64,000 bases of DNA from Aricia agestis (Eukaryota > Arthropoda > Insecta > Lepidoptera > Lycaenidae): NCBI RefSeq assembly GCF_905147365.1, contig NC_056428.1:14290001-14354000 (forward strand), given 5' to 3'. The notes below the pieces were generated by a model. It ran no database searches, was not told the origin of the DNA, and worked only from the letters and a program-made list of their open reading frames with translations. A program made the translations under genes and the position numbers. Every line of letters starts with the position of its first letter. Position 1 is the first letter of the stretch. This document shows positions 9,763 through 21,504 of the stretch, piece by piece.

Positions 9763-10482
9763 CAGTGGATTTCGTTAGTAACGATCTCGGTTGTAACGAC
9801 ATTTTGGTTATAGCGACGCCAAAATTACGACCCTTGAATTAAAAGCTTACTTTCGTAAGAAATTCTTTCGGTAATAGCGACTTCGGATGTAGCGACGATT
9901 TCGGGTGTAGTGACTTTTTTATGAACCCTTTCTGACCGGTTCCTAGAAATGCCATGCGGACATTGCGACTCAGTCGACAAAGGCGCAAAGACTCGTTAAT
10001 AAAACCATTAAGCTTTCTTATCCTTTGTTTACGTTCACAGATGTTGAAACATATGTTAAGCATGTTTCTTTAACTTGTAAATATGTCTCCTAGACGTAAA
10101 TTTACAACCAATAATAGTAATTATTATTGGTTGTAAATATGTAAATATTATCAGCGGAAGCAATAGTTGTGGATTGAAAAAATTATGTGGATATTGACAT
10201 AAGTGAAGTGAAGGCCAAAATAATTTAGATTTAGAAGGAATTATGAAAATAGAATACACCTTACAGCATGCACAAAAAACTAAACTTAAACAGTGCACTA
10301 TCACACGTTTTTCAATAAGACCCATGTATAATTTAAATAAATAATAAGTAAATACATATTGTATTTGTTTTTTTAATATTTCGGATATTGAGACCTCCGG
10401 ATATAGCGACGACATTAACATGGTCCCTTCGGCGTCGTATGTTTCAGTTGTAACGACGCGTCGTTACAACTGAAATATACTG
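9763..10482. mobile_element. pogo/Tigger-like element with iterated motif
   Basis: 720 bp flanked by TA on both sides (9761-9762 and 10483-10484), starting CAGTGGATTTCGTTAGTAAC and ending with the complement of CAGTATATTTCAGTTGTAAC. The CAGT start plus TA duplication is typical of pogo/Tigger. Variants of TAGCGAC and TAACGAC recur near both ends (about 9772-9920 and 10390-10465), as expected for transposase-binding sites. No transposase frame remains. Confidence 0.75.
10101..10137. repeat. Small palindrome in the pogo-like element
   Basis: TTTACAACCAATAATA and its complement around a 5-bp centre. Confidence 0.65.
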
Positions 10483-10486
10483 TACT

Positions 10487-10746
10487 TTTAAAAAGCCTAT
10501 CCAACGACACCCCACACGATGGGGTGGACGCGAAAAAAAAGTCATCCCCGCTTGATGTGTTGGGAAGGGACCATTAATTTTTTTAAGATTTCATGTACCA
10601 TTTTGTGGGCATCATTAATATGTGCATTCATGCCAAATTACTCTGAGCAAAACCGCGGAAAGACAGACAGACAGACGGACTGACGGACAGACGGACGGAC
10701 AGACCGAAACTAAAAGGGTTCGTTGTTGACTATAGAACCCTAAAAA
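10487..10746 (+). mobile_element. Repeat C, 3' part
   Basis: Matches the second half of the full copy at 42236-42937: ATCCAACGACACC, a GGGGTGGACGCG motif, AAAACCGCGGA, a GACAGACAGACGGAC tract and a terminal GAACCCTAAAA. It is 5'-truncated, as expected of a retroposed copy. Confidence 0.7.
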
Positions 10747-12414
10747 TACTCCTATTTTATGTGCAATCCCCGAACTCAAAGTATCTATCTCCTCACCCAT
10801 AAAAAACTACTTTAGATTTTGAAGCGTGAAGACCGACAGACATTATCCCATTAATAGAATTATTACGACGTTTTAATTTTAAAGATAATAAATACCCATG
10901 ACAATTAAAAGTTCAAACACTTATCCTCTTAACCTCTTAAGCGATATTGCCGAGTAAGACGCCCAACTGACCCCATTTGCCTTCTCGTCTGTACAGTTGG
11001 TGCCTTACATCGTAATTAATCTACCAATATCATTAAAATGGGACACTTACTTATTACTCAACATGACGAACAGACACACAAAAATAACCGAACAGAAAAC
11101 AATTAATCTAAATCTATACGTATAAATGAAAATTCTTTACTTACATTAAAGATATTCAAATAAATAATAAGCTGGGGGTATCACTACATCGCTATAGAAG
11201 CCAAAAATGTGGTTAGTTTTTTGTCTGTCGGTCTCTCTGTCCGTATGTTTGTTCCAGCGTCACACGAAGATTACTGACCCGATTTGAATGCGGTTTTCGC
11301 AGATATATTTCTCTTTTTCCAACTTAACATCGTATAAATTTTTCTCCCCACCCCTCTAAAGGGAGAAAAGAGAGGGTCAGATTTTGTTTCTAGTGTTCCC
11401 CCCTTCTACCAGATAAACGGCTGCTTCTGGAAATGTGGAAAAATTCACGGGAGTAGGAAATATGCTGAATTTAACACGTTCGCTGCGTTATAAGGCTTAA
11501 ACGCCCGATGCATGTACGCGAGCTCTGTGCGGAGGCGAGAAACGGCGAACTTCCCCTGGTGCGGGGGATGTATAATGAGTATTTTTGTATGTTAAAAGGA
11601 GACAAGTATAGGTTTAAGTTTAGAACTTTAAGGGCTACTTGATAAAGCATTAAAATCATGCTAAGGTATTTCGACCTGATAACGCACTGATTGATATTTT
11701 TCATTCCTTGCGGGTAACGGGTCGAAAGACCGGTTATAGATCACAGGGTCGATCCACCCCTTTCCGCACTGGTATAGGTAATTGAATTGTTTACTTCATA
11801 TTAGTGTTGTAACGTAATTATCGGGAGTGGTACGGTAGTGCATTTACACAGTCATTTGTTTACGTTTTGTGATATTTTATTGGTCTTAAATCATTAATAA
11901 TACCTCGGTCAAATAAACAATGTAGAAAAATGCTTGAATAATTGTTTCAGGAAGGAAAAAATCGTGAAAGTGAACGTTCTGATATAGATTATTTGAAAAA
12001 TGACAAAAAAAAATAAGTCACAGCAAAATCCTTACTGGCCTGTTATTTTTTCTAAATAACAGGCCAGATATTTTTGTTTCTTCAATAAATGATATTAAAA
12101 ACAATATGTCGATAACTTATTTCCCATCACTAAAACTCCCTTAAATAAACCTACAATCCAGTGCGGTATCGGGTTACAAGACCTTATATATATTTTTGCA
12201 TGTATCTCTCAAGTAAATAGTAGGAATCCAGGTCGAAGCCAGCACCATGAACACTAACTCTTCTACGATCGATATTTATCGGTGGATTTCCAAATTTTTA
12301 AGTTTTCGCATAGTTACAGTCATTAATATCGGTCGAAACCTTACTGGGTCAATAAGCCCTATACCGCAGCGGCGGAGAGTTTAAGTATGAGGCGAATCGG
12401 CCTGATAACGCACC
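10747..12414. other. Gene-free block with repeat fragments
   Basis: No exon is supported. A Helitron-like start (TCTATACGTATAAATGAAAA) lies near 11113. A minus-oriented repeat C fragment lies at 11399-11478 (CCTTCTACCAG ... GGAAATATGCTGAATTTA). The rest is unassigned. Confidence 0.45.
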
Positions 12415-12755
12415 ATATAAAACACCGTCTCTTTTGTTTGTTCGTTTGTTTGAACGCGCTAATCTCAGGAACTACTGTTCCGATTTGAAAAAATCTTTCA
12501 GTGTTAGATTTATCGAGGAAGGATAGGCTATATTTTATCACACTATGACTAATAGAAGCGAAGATATAGAGGAAAATGTGGAAAAAACGGGGGAAATTAT
12601 TTGAAAGGGCTTATCTCACGAACTACTGAAGCAATTTTTCTGTTATTTGGCACAGATAAGAAGTAGACCACGTGAAGGATCATAGGCTATTTTTGTGGAC
12701 TAATTTGTCTGTGAAATAACTAATTTACGCGGGCGAAGCCGCGCGGAACGTCTAG
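12415..12755 (+). mobile_element. Helitron, 5'-decayed
   Basis: Ends with the hairpin GCGGGCGAAGCCGCGC and AACGTCTAG|T. The body (GCGCTAATCTCAGGAACTAC ... AGGATCATAGGC) matches the copies at 58270-58617, 58872-59235 and 52496-53063. The TC start is not clear. Confidence 0.75.
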
Positions 12756-13305
12756 TTTTCAATATTTTTTACTAAATTATTTTCTGCCGACCGTACCGTA
12801 TTGAGATCGGCCATTGAGGCGTCAGCCGCACCAATCACCATTCACCATAGCATCCAGGTGACGCGGCCTACTGATCCGACCTATTTCCTGTGTCCGTGTC
12901 CACAGCACGTCCGGCAGGTACGAGCGGGTCACGTCGGGTGACGGGTCGCAGCGTTGGTCACGCGGGTCACGTGACCCAATTGTCTCTTTTCTCCCGCGAA
13001 TTGAATACCCTATTACAATGGATTACGTGTAAATATTTTATAAACTACCCTCGGCTCTGCCATCGAATCCCGCAACTTGGGGGAAGTAAAGTTGCCAGCA
13101 ACTTCTATTTCTATAAATTAAATTTAGTGGTAAGTATTTTGTAATTAAACTTAAATGAAATGATCGTTTACCGCGATAACGCACTGAACGATTGCCATGG
13201 TGACGCGCGTGGAATCGCCCGACCTACTTGATGAAAACTCCATTGTTCTGTTCAAGGAAAAATACGGTACAGTCGCGAAGTGTTAGTAAACACTAAACAT
13301 TGCGG
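12756..13305. other. Unexplained GC-rich block
   Basis: 12790-12990 is richer in CpG than its surroundings and has overlapping GTCACG/CACGTGAC motifs. Short open frames exist on both strands, but no exon with matching splice sites and a recognisable product. Confidence 0.35.
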
Positions 13306-13358
13306 TGGAGCCGTGTGATCAGTGGTTAGTGTTTCTCTTAGGTGGGTTCGATCCTTTT
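13306..13358 (+). mobile_element. tRNA-like SINE head
   Basis: An A-box-like GATCAGTGGTTAGTG and a B-box-like GGGTTCGATCC lie at tRNA-type spacing, but no cloverleaf closes around them. I read it as a fragment of a tRNA-derived SINE, not a tRNA gene. Confidence 0.45.
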
Positions 13359-13391
13359 AGCCAAAACATAATATAATATAAGGACTTCCAC

Positions 13392-13433
13392 AAATTCATC
13401 GGAGAAACTGTGGACAGTTTCTCCGATGAATTT
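13392..13433. repeat. Perfect 18-bp palindrome
   Basis: AAATTCATCGGAGAAACT and its exact complement flank GTGGAC. Confidence 0.75.
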
Positions 13434-13736
13434 CCCGCGGGCCGTACACGAAAACATCAAATAACTTACAAGTTAGGTTAAGTGAAAGAAAAGTGACTTT
13501 TTAACTACCTATTTTGGTAAATTGACCATTCACATAAAAAAAATGATTTTTCACTGCCAGGGAATATTTTTTTATTTTATTTTTTATTTGTACAGAAAAA
13601 CTTACAGCTAAACAAATCTCAATAACGACTAAGTTAGAAACAAATAGCCATTTACAAGTTTTTACATTTGAATGACAGTAGTATGTTAAAAATAAATAAC
13701 TGCTAGGAAAAAATATATACAGGGTATACATAACTA

Positions 13737-15309
13737 CACACACTGGCAAAATTAGCGGAACATTGGTAAAAAGGGCCAAAACTTGAACTCAACTGGGCCG
13801 GGCTGTCTGAAAGCCTTTTTTATAGCTTCTAAGCTCATTCAAGAAATAAAATATTGAACAAAACTGGCAAGTTGACAGGTTTTTATAGCAATTATACCCT
13901 AATAAGTGTTTTTCGATTATTGACGTTGTAAGTGTTCCTGATAAGAATGGCGTTTTAGCGGGGTGCAAGGTATGCTCAGCTCATTTGATTGTTTGGTTTT
14001 TGGAAGAACACATTGCTTAGATACAAAATTAGTGATTTCCCAGCATCTGCGACAGCTAGAGCTGTAACCACGATAGAGAAAGGTCACACCTACCGTTCGG
14101 TCAGTCAGGCCTTAGGTGTGTCGGCTTTCGTGGTTCATCGTAACTTTCAAGGCTTCAGAGAGACTGGATCTTACGTTCGGAGACGAGAACAAGGCAGATA
14201 TCGGGTGACAATGGTTCAGAATGACCATTTTGTAAGGAAACAAAACTTAAGAAATCGACCTCAAACTGCTATGCAGACACGAAACCTGTCGGAACAGGTC
14301 CAAGATGAACGTGTAAGTGATTGTACAGTAAGAAGAAGACTCAAATAAGTTAAATTAAACTCAAAAGTGCCAGCAAGGGCACCAAAACTTGAGACAGGAC
14401 ACCGAAGAGCCAGGCTAAGATTTGCGCGTGAACATCAAAATTAGACAAGTGAGTGAAATCTTGTGCTGTACAGTGATGGGAGCAAATTCTGTGTACATTG
14501 TATTGACAGGCGATAAAGAATGTGGATAAATCATAAAGAAAGCTACAGGCCATCAAACTTACCGGAAACAGTGGCCTATGATGCAGGCTTCGTAATGGTT
14601 TGGAGTTGCATATGATTTGGAGCCCGCATGGAGCTGATGATTATAGATGATGGTACTTTGACAGTACAGAGCTATAGCACCGACATCCTGGAACTGCATG
14701 GTGTGCCTTTTACACAGTTTTAGGTAGTTATTTTCAATTTTATGTGCGTCCATAGAGTAAGAAAATCGGGCATTATTACCTAAACGATGCTGGCGTAGCC
14801 CAGGTAGCCAATCGGATCCACATCCGTAGCGTGGTCTACGGATGTGGATCCGATTGAAGATGTGTGGCACATCAATGGGTGAACGGTACGAGTTAAAACT
14901 CCAGCTCCAAAATGAGTCCAGGAGCTCGAGTTGGCGCTACTGGAGGAGTAGGAGAATATCCCACAGGAAATGATTGACAATTAAAATGCAAGCATGGAAT
15001 GGCGTATCCAGGCCCTCTTGAGATCCATAGAAGGCATTACACCAGCATTACACGCTTTTAACATGGCATTTCTTTAATAAAAATGAAGAATTTATCTTAA
15101 AAACTTACTACTGAAATTTATAAGATTTTCTTAATTTTTTTATTTTTGCTGATTTTTTTCTATTTTTCACGTTTTTATGCCCTAAATTTATAATAAATTT
15201 ATTTTTTAATAATCAATTAGTAAATAAATAAATAAATATATAAAAATCAGTGAACAATTAAAAAAAAATTGAAAATTTTGTTATGTTCCTCTAATTTTGC
15301 CGGTGTGTT
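13737..15309 (+). mobile_element. Tc1/mariner-type transposon, decayed
   Basis: 1573 bp bounded by near-matching inverted ends (CACTGGCAAAATTAGCGGAA on the left; complement CCGGCAAAATTAGAGGAACA on the right) and TA dinucleotides at 13735-13736 and 15310-15311. The length and the transposase remnant fit a full-length Tc1-like element that is no longer active. Confidence 0.85.
13989..14990 (+). pseudogene. Broken Tc1-type transposase
   Basis: Bases 13989-14348 stay open for 119 codons and encode the N-terminal DNA-binding half: a helix-turn-helix stretch (EKGHTYRSVSQALGVSAFVV) followed by SYVRRREQGR and SDCTVRRRLK, then a stop. The downstream catalytic half survives only as fragments in other frames; near 14844-14866 a DPIEDVW-like piece corresponds to the usual DLNPIEHVW block. 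A 48-bp inverted duplication at 14809-14856 has replaced sequence just before it. The protein could not be made intact. Confidence 0.85.
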
Positions 15310-15351
15310 TATAATGTAAATTTCCTTTACAAAGGGCATTTACATTATATT

Positions 15352-15440
15352 TAGGGTTGCCAGATGTCCGGTATTTAAGCGTACAGTCCGGTATTTTCGA
15401 GGCCTGACCTATTTGAGAGGTGACTCACCCGGCAACCCTA
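15352..15440. mobile_element. hAT-type MITE, 89 bp
   Basis: Ends TAGGGTTGCC and GGCAACCCTA are inverted copies, and the 8-bp duplication ATTATATT sits on both sides (15344-15351, 15441-15448). The left flank is itself a small palindrome (ATAATGTAAAT, 15312-15349). An 8-bp duplication is the hAT signature. Confidence 0.8.
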
Positions 15441-15448
15441 ATTATATT

Positions 15449-16017
15449 CCCTGGTTAGCCAGAGTACTCAAGGCCCAAGGGATGACAATGTGAGACACCG
15501 ACATACTGCTAAAAGCAGCTGCGGTTTGCAATCAACCGCTATGGAAGCGAGTGTCCCGGGTTTGTCTGAGAATTGGCACCCCCACGACTGGTCAGTAGCA
15601 GCCTTTCGCTAGCCAAGGGACTGTGCTTCCACCAAAATTAACTGTAAATTTTAAAATGTGTATTGGTATTGTGGCGTTTACTTGCAAGATTGCATTTCCT
15701 CACATAGGTAGGTATTGCATTTATAGCATAAATAATTTTTTACTAACGTTAGGTTTAAGTAATGAACTATCACTGTTATATTTTATGGGTGAATCATTTT
15801 GATACAGTAATACAAAATTGTTGTACCTGCGTATTGTTTTCCTTAAGGCAACCTCGAGACAGATTGTGTAAATTAAATGAAGGTTTATTATATCGTAAAG
15901 TGTATATTGCTCTTCATGTTCTATTCCTTTAATGAAACAGGGAGCTAATTTCTCACTGTAGTAGGGATGCGAATCATGAAGAAATTTAGGAAGGAGTGAA
16001 AAAGATATTATGTATAA
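15449..16017. other. Unassigned, no gene seen
   Basis: No exon, tRNA or complete element is recognised. 15450-15630 is less AT-rich than its surroundings but has no recognisable product. Confidence 0.4.
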
Positions 16018-16774
16018 CTAGCTGTTGCCCGCGACTTCGTCCGCGTGGACTTCAGTTTATAGCGCGCGATGTCAACAAAATTGGTGTCAAAAGCTTTTAT
16101 AAAAAAACCCTGGTACCCCTTAAATCAATACAGCTGTGCAGTGTGCACACAATAAGTACATCATTTTTTTATAATAAACTTTATATTTTATGCCAAATTT
16201 TAAGCTTATTTAGCCCCCCAATTACACAACTTTACCCATAAACTATTTATCATTGATAGGTTTAGCCCCAATTTCACCAACGTCTGTTAGTGTTAACAGC
16301 TTGTTAAAATGTCCTGTCTTCTCTTTCATTCATATGAAAAACGAAACAGCTAACGTGATACTAATTCGAGCATTAACTTTAACAGTCGTTGGTGAAATTT
16401 GGCCTTAAGGTTACGTCACTGATTGCACAGATAAAGTACTGAGTTATTTAATACCGTAGAATTATTTAATAACAATCGAAAAAAAACGAGACGAGAGAAG
16501 ATAATATCACCTCTTATAGAAAGACTTTTGAGCAAGCGTCAGCGCGATGTAGAAAACGCACGGCGCCATCTATTATGAATTTTTTGAACAAATTTACGAC
16601 CCTTACAACCATTTTTTCTAGTAAAAAAGTAGCCTATGTCCTTTCTCAGGCTTTAGACTATCTGTATACAAAATTTCATTACAATCGGTTCGGTAGTTTT
16701 GGCGTGAAAGCGAGACAGACAGACAGACAGAGATACTTTCGCATTTATAATATTAATAGTATAGATAGTATAGA
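16018..16774 (-). mobile_element. Helitron, ~750 bp
   Basis: The 3' end (plus strand CTAGCTGTTGCCCGCGACTT) is at 16018 and the 5' TC is represented by GA at 16764-16765 or 16773-16774. The terminal hairpin CGCGGAC-GAA-GTCGCG is intact. The body matches 39136-39755 closely, including CATCGCGCTGACGCTTGCTC read on the minus strand. Confidence 0.85.
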
Positions 16775-16914
16775 TATCACTTTCACTCCTGCACGAATGG
16801 GTTATTCTTTCGATACCACAACTCACAAGTAACCCGTCAAGGCAACAATAGGAATATTTTCGTGTTTTGATAAAATGACAACGAGCGTCAGATTAATGAA
16901 ATAATTTATACCTA

Positions 16915-17388
16915 TCTATACATACTTTACATATAAATAAAATGAGTGTGTGTTTGTAATATTAAAAGAACCGTTTTTTTTACTACATGCATAATATTTA
17001 GAATGTATATACGCTACATACCCAAAAACAACATTTATAACAATTTTTGTATGTATGTATGTCTGTCTGTCTGTCTGTTTGATCCGGCTAATCTCCAAAA
17101 TGGCTAGAGCGAGTAGCAAGGAATAACTTAGGCTACTTTTTAACCGACTTCCGAAAAGGAGGATGATATATTTTACTATTTTTGTATTTGTTCTTGGACA
17201 ACTACGCCATTTGTGGACCGATTTTCAAAATTCTTTTGTTTTTGTTTAAGGTTAAGCCCGATTTCGGTAACATGATCACAAAAGTGGTGATCTGATGATG
17301 CGATCCATGAGAAATCGACGGGACTCCTTGAAATTCATATAGAAACATAACAAGAGTGTACGCGGACGAAGTCGCGGGCAACAGCTAG
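16915..17388 (+). mobile_element. Helitron carrying a repeat E module
   Basis: Starts TCTATACATACTTTACATAT and ends with the hairpin CGGACGAAGTCGCGGGCAAC plus AGCTAG|T. Bases 17139-17350 are a copy of repeat E (ACCGACTTCCGAAAAGG ... GGGACTCCTTGAAAT), so the Helitron acquired that module or repeat E derives from a Helitron. Confidence 0.75.
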
Positions 17389-18180
17389 TTTAGTAATAAG
17401 ACTGTACGATCTACATATAAATATGTCGGATAGTTGTCATTCACACATTTATTCATTACATCATGAATTACTTACAGAAATATATTATACGGAATATCTG
17501 CATATTTAACATACTAAAGAAGCAAATAAAGTTTTCCAACACTGAACTTTTGGTGTTGGTTCACTGGTTTTTGATTATTTTGATTTTGATTATTTATTTC
17601 TTCAGAACGGTTAAGCACAACTGCACCTTAACACGAAAAACGATACAACATAAAGGTCTGACAATGCAATGGTAACAATAAGGAACACGTTAAAGGTCAA
17701 TTAAATGCATCTATCCTCTAGAGTGACTCACACTTAGATTAATCATAGTCTATAGATAAATAGTGAATACAATTTTTCTCAGGACTCACGTGCCAAACAT
17801 AGTTCAAATAGGTCACAAACGATTCATGAGTTAATTTTTATAACTTATAAAATTTTAATATTTTATTATTATAAAGAGATTTTACAATTTTATTATCAAA
17901 AGAACGCATACAGCACTAATTAGAGAGGATTCCGAACGAAATTTCAGTCGCGAACTAAATTGCGCAACAAAATTAATCTCAATTCTCGACATTTTTCGCT
18001 AAACCTTCGTCAATATGGTGACCGCTGGTGTTTTCGGACGGCATCCAAAAAACTCATGTGGCATTTGCGGTCCAGTGGTTTGGATCTTATGGTTAGTCTC
18101 TGAAGGTTTTGGACTCGCTTATATAAAAAAAACATGTTGTTTTAGAATTTGATTTGAAAAATGCGGGAATGGGATGATCA
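17389..18180. other. Unassigned, no gene seen
   Basis: AT-rich. No supported exon or element end. Confidence 0.4.
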
Positions 18181-18708
18181 GCGGGGCTAAAATGGTCGCT
18201 TTGGAGAATCATATTATGAATCATAATATGATTCATTCGTTTAAAATCGCAAAATGCAATGTTTTTTTTTCTTTTTATGAAATAAAAGCAAGCGAGCAAA
18301 CGGGTCACCTGATGGAAAGCAACTTCCGTCGCCCATGGACACTTGCAGCATCAGAAGAGCTGCAGGTGCGTTGCCGGCCTTTTAAAAGGGAATAGGGTAA
18401 TAGGGGGAGGGTAGGGATGGGAAGAGAAGGGAATAGGGGAGGATAGGGAAGGGAATTGGGCCTCCGGTAAACTTACTCACTCGACGAAACACAGCGCAAG
18501 CGCTGTTTCACGCCGGTTTTCTGTGAGCACGTGATATTTCTCCGGTCGAGCCGGCCCATTCGTGCCGAAGCATGGCTCTCCCACGTAAAAAGTCGAATCC
18601 ATGTCTAGTAATTCGTACTAATTTGACATTTGTCAGTTTGACAGTTTTGACAATTCATTTGTTGAATTGATTGAGAGGAATTGCTAAATGTGACAATTCT
18701 AGCCCCGC
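18181..18708. mobile_element. E1 MITE interrupted by a SINE
   Basis: Begins GCGGGGCTAAAATGGTCGC and ends with the complement, as in the uninterrupted 202-bp copies at 56009-56210 and 62719-62920. The SINE at 18262-18593 splits it and removed about 30 bp of its centre. Confidence 0.8.
18262..18593 (-). mobile_element. SINE with LINE-derived tail, second copy
   Basis: Same order as 1697-2010: poly-T, CGAGCAAACGGGTCACCTGA, GTTGCCGGCCTTTTAAAAGG, a G-rich body, GCGCAAGCGCTGTTTCACGC, ending CCATTCGTGCCGAAGCATGG and CTCTCCCACG. Inserted in the E1 MITE. Confidence 0.8.
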
Positions 18709-18990
18709 AGCATTCAGGCAAGAAAAATCTATGCTTGGGGTGGGTAATGGGTATTTCAAAAGTCGGTTCTGCGTCTTATCTCCCGCCAGTCTGTAGTATG
18801 ACTATTGACTCTCACAGCATATCAAGGAAATAAGAGCTCTAGTTATAGTGTCCGCAAACATTATGATTTATGCCATACGTCTCTAAAATAATAGAGCTTA
18901 TCTAATGAGTACCTAATGGTGTTGTTGCATTAGTCCAGGTGTACTAAGGCCCATCTATTCCTTCCTGCCCAATTATAAAATCTCACATAC

Positions 18991-19120
18991 CTTGGTGCAG
19001 AATATACATCCACAGCCGGAGATGACGGTGAGTTTGTCCGGCGGAGTGTCCTCTAAGCACAGCTTGCAGTTGACAGGTGCGGCCGGCACAAACCCACCGC
19101 CTTGGCCATCCAGGGAATAT
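18991..19120 (-). CDS. RNF144: RNF144-like exon, start of RING1
   Basis: A 130-nt internal exon: acceptor TTGTTTTTAG before 19120, donor AAG|GTATGT after 18991, entering in phase 2 and leaving in phase 0. It encodes a short linker (SLDGQGGGFVPAAPVN), then the first metal-binding residues of a RING1 domain: CKLCL and, 16 residues later, CGCIFC, ending in TK just before the next expected cysteine. This spacing and wording match RING1 of RNF144-type RBR E3 ubiquitin ligases, which pass ubiquitin from an E2 to a RING2 cysteine and then to substrate. The rest of RING1, the IBR, RING2 and the membrane anchor usual for the family are not in this window and should lie to the left. Confidence 0.85.
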
Positions 19121-19309
19121 CTAAAAACAATACACATTTAAAAGAAGTAGACAACCATGGAATAACAGCAAATACAATTTAAATACATCAGACGACAGGA
19201 TAATTATTATAGAACTAAATAATTGCTTTTGATATTTTTGACGCGAAGAATGAAGCTACTAGCTATTTCTACAACCAGTTTTTAAACGGTGACTAGATTA
19301 ATCGGCCAA

Positions 19310-20476
19310 GTGCGAGTCGGACTCGCGCACGAAGGTTTCAGTTAAAAGCCTTCTGAATGGTCAAAATTAATCATTCATATAAAAAATCTTTTTTATATAA
19401 AATTTTAAATTGATAACTGTTTGATGTTATCAGAACTGGATCGAAGCCACCAACCAACATTGTGTTGATTTAAAATAGCAGTCACCCATACTGTATAGAT
19501 TATATAGTAGAAGGTCTTGCTCAATTAGAGTTTCATGAGTCTGCCTTATCAAATCCTTATAAAATCGTAGTTTTAATCGTGACCTATAGAATATTTCGCA
19601 ATTATTCATTTAATTTCTCACAATAGACACGACGGACAATAGATCATTGTATCGGTTGCGCAGACGCAGGTATCGTTACCGATTTCGACAAGTACGATGT
19701 CGCAACACCAGCACAAGGTCACAACCGATTAATACTTATAGACTATAGGCCCATGTCGAAAATGGATGGGTCATATGAACCACCCGGTGACGTACATAGG
19801 ACGATATTAGAGCATAAAATAATAAGATTTAGCACTATGCCGTCACTTGTAAACTTTCCAACTGAGTGCTGGTGAGAATTCAAAAGTGCATGTAGGGTGA
19901 GTACATTTTGGTCATATGATTCTGTACGGCATTTTTACCATTGATAGACACATGAAAAATAATAAGAAAGCCCGCAGTGCCGTACAAAAATGATGCGCCA
20001 ATAAGTCGGTATTTTTATTTTATTTCCTGACAATCTCCATGGTAAATTTTAAAGAAAAAAATTATGCCGTACATTTTAATGCAGAGTAAGCAAAGTTCCG
20101 TACCATTATAGAGCAAAAATAGGCAAAAATTGTGTTTTTTGTATGGGAATCATTAATTAATTATTTTTTTTTTTAATCTTATCTTTGATTTTTAAATTAA
20201 AAATAACATTGAGTATTTGTGAACATTTCAGGCTGCCATTATTGATATCGAGCAAAAAATTGCAAAAAAATCACGTTTGTTGTATGGGAGCCTCGCTTAA
20301 ATACTAATTTTATTTTGTTTTTAGTATATTTGCTGTTATAGCGGCAATAGAAATACATAATCTGTGAAAATTTCAAATCTCTAGCTATTGCCGTTCTTGA
20401 GTTACAGCCTGGAGACAGACAGACATCGAAGTCTTAGTAAAAGGGTCCCGTTACACCCTTTGGGTACGGAACCCTA
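19310..20476 (+). mobile_element. Repeat A, split by a ~750-bp insert
   Basis: The first ~28 bp (TCGGCCAAGTGCGAGTCGG...) are at 19310-19337. The element resumes at about 20091 with GTTCCGTACCATTATAGAGC and ends GGGTACGGAACCCT at 20476. The insert 19338-20090 is of unknown type: no inverted ends or coding frame recognised. Confidence 0.65.
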
Positions 20477-20520
20477 TTAAAACAACTATTTTTTAGAAAA
20501 AAATACAACGAATGTATGGA

Positions 20521-20925
20521 TTTTTAACCGACTTCCAAAAACGAGGAGGTTATATATTCGGCTGTGGATATATTTTTTTTTGTATGTTCAACGATTACTC
20601 CGCCGTTTGTGAACCGATTTTCGAAATTTTTGTTTTGTCGTATTAGGTTTCACTCCAATTTGGTACCATGTTCACAAAAGTGGTGACCTGATGATGGGAT
20701 CCATGAGTAATCGAGGGAACTCCTCGAAATTTATATGGAAACATATGGTGATTTTGGTTTTATAAGAAGCATCCTAAGAATATGCTACCAAAACGCAAGA
20801 TTTTGCACCGAGGTATACTATGGTTCCGAAGATACTAAGAGAACTCCGGATTCCTTATAAATACAAGTTTGGGGGTTTAGGCGCTGTTTTAAGAACTGAA
20901 AGCATATGCTACTATGCAAATTACA
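20521..20925 (+). mobile_element. Repeat E, long copy
   Basis: Starts TTTTTAACCGACTTCCAAAA and runs through TATTCGGCTGTGGATA, GTATGTTCAACGATTACTCC, AAAGTGGTGACCTGATGATG and GGGGGTTTAGGCGCTG to a CAT-rich microsatellite at about 20929-20960. Related copies: 17139-17350, 30205-30302 (minus), 50118-50450 and 50520-50880. No protein-coding capacity is visible. Confidence 0.65.
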
Positions 20926-21146
20926 TTCATCATCATCATCATTATCATCATCATCAGTCAGGGTCACCAATGTCACCAAAATTGAACATAACAAATTCAG
21001 CCCTAACTCCAGAGCGTAAGGCACACATTTGACATTACTTCTGAGAAGTAAGCTGCTTCGATAATACAAGTAACATGCTTGTCTGAATTAAATAATTATA
21101 CAGTTTCCTTGCACTTATTCCACTTTATATGATATGCTGGTGATAC

Positions 21147-21429
21147 TTTACCCTTTTTTTATGCGCAAAGGAAACCCTTTATGGGTGCCCCGGGTTACCC
21201 CCCAACTTAGCTGAAGCACCCCGGGGCGTATGTGGGACTCCCGGCGAGAGGCGCCGGGCTTACCCACTAAAATCACCGTCGGCCTTCAGCCGTATACGGA
21301 GGGATGTCCTAGATCTTTCTAACAAAAGACTCCCTCCACGACCGGCCGGTATATCTCAGGGACCGCACTTACTCCAAAATAAGGGAACGCTTCGGCAAAC
21401 TGAAGCGTTCCCCTCGGCGCCGGGACCAC
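21147..21429 (-). mobile_element. 5'-truncated LINE 3' end with target duplication
   Basis: An 11-bp direct repeat GCTGGTGATAC flanks it at 21136-21146 and 21430-21440. Read on the minus strand it is GC-rich, contains CCTCTCGCCGGG and GTTGGGGGGTAACCCGGGGC, and ends in an A-rich tail (TTTTTTTTATG on the plus strand). The truncation, tail and duplication show insertion by target-primed reverse transcription. I suspect an R1-like 3'UTR. It sits in an RNF144-like intron, 65 bp from an exon. Confidence 0.75.
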
Positions 21430-21504
21430 GCTGGTGATACCCTATTCTAATGATAGCCAAGGCTTTCACTGCTTATGGTTAAAGTCACTCATGGTATTGG
21501 TTAC

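Noticed and set aside
12859..12990. Next RNF144-like exon (remaining RING1 residues) in the GC-rich block
   Set aside because: Neither strand encodes the expected cysteine pattern after CIFCTK; the exon is probably outside the window.
13306..13358. Possible tRNA gene
   Set aside because: A- and B-box-like motifs are present but no acceptor stem or cloverleaf closes; a SINE head is more likely.
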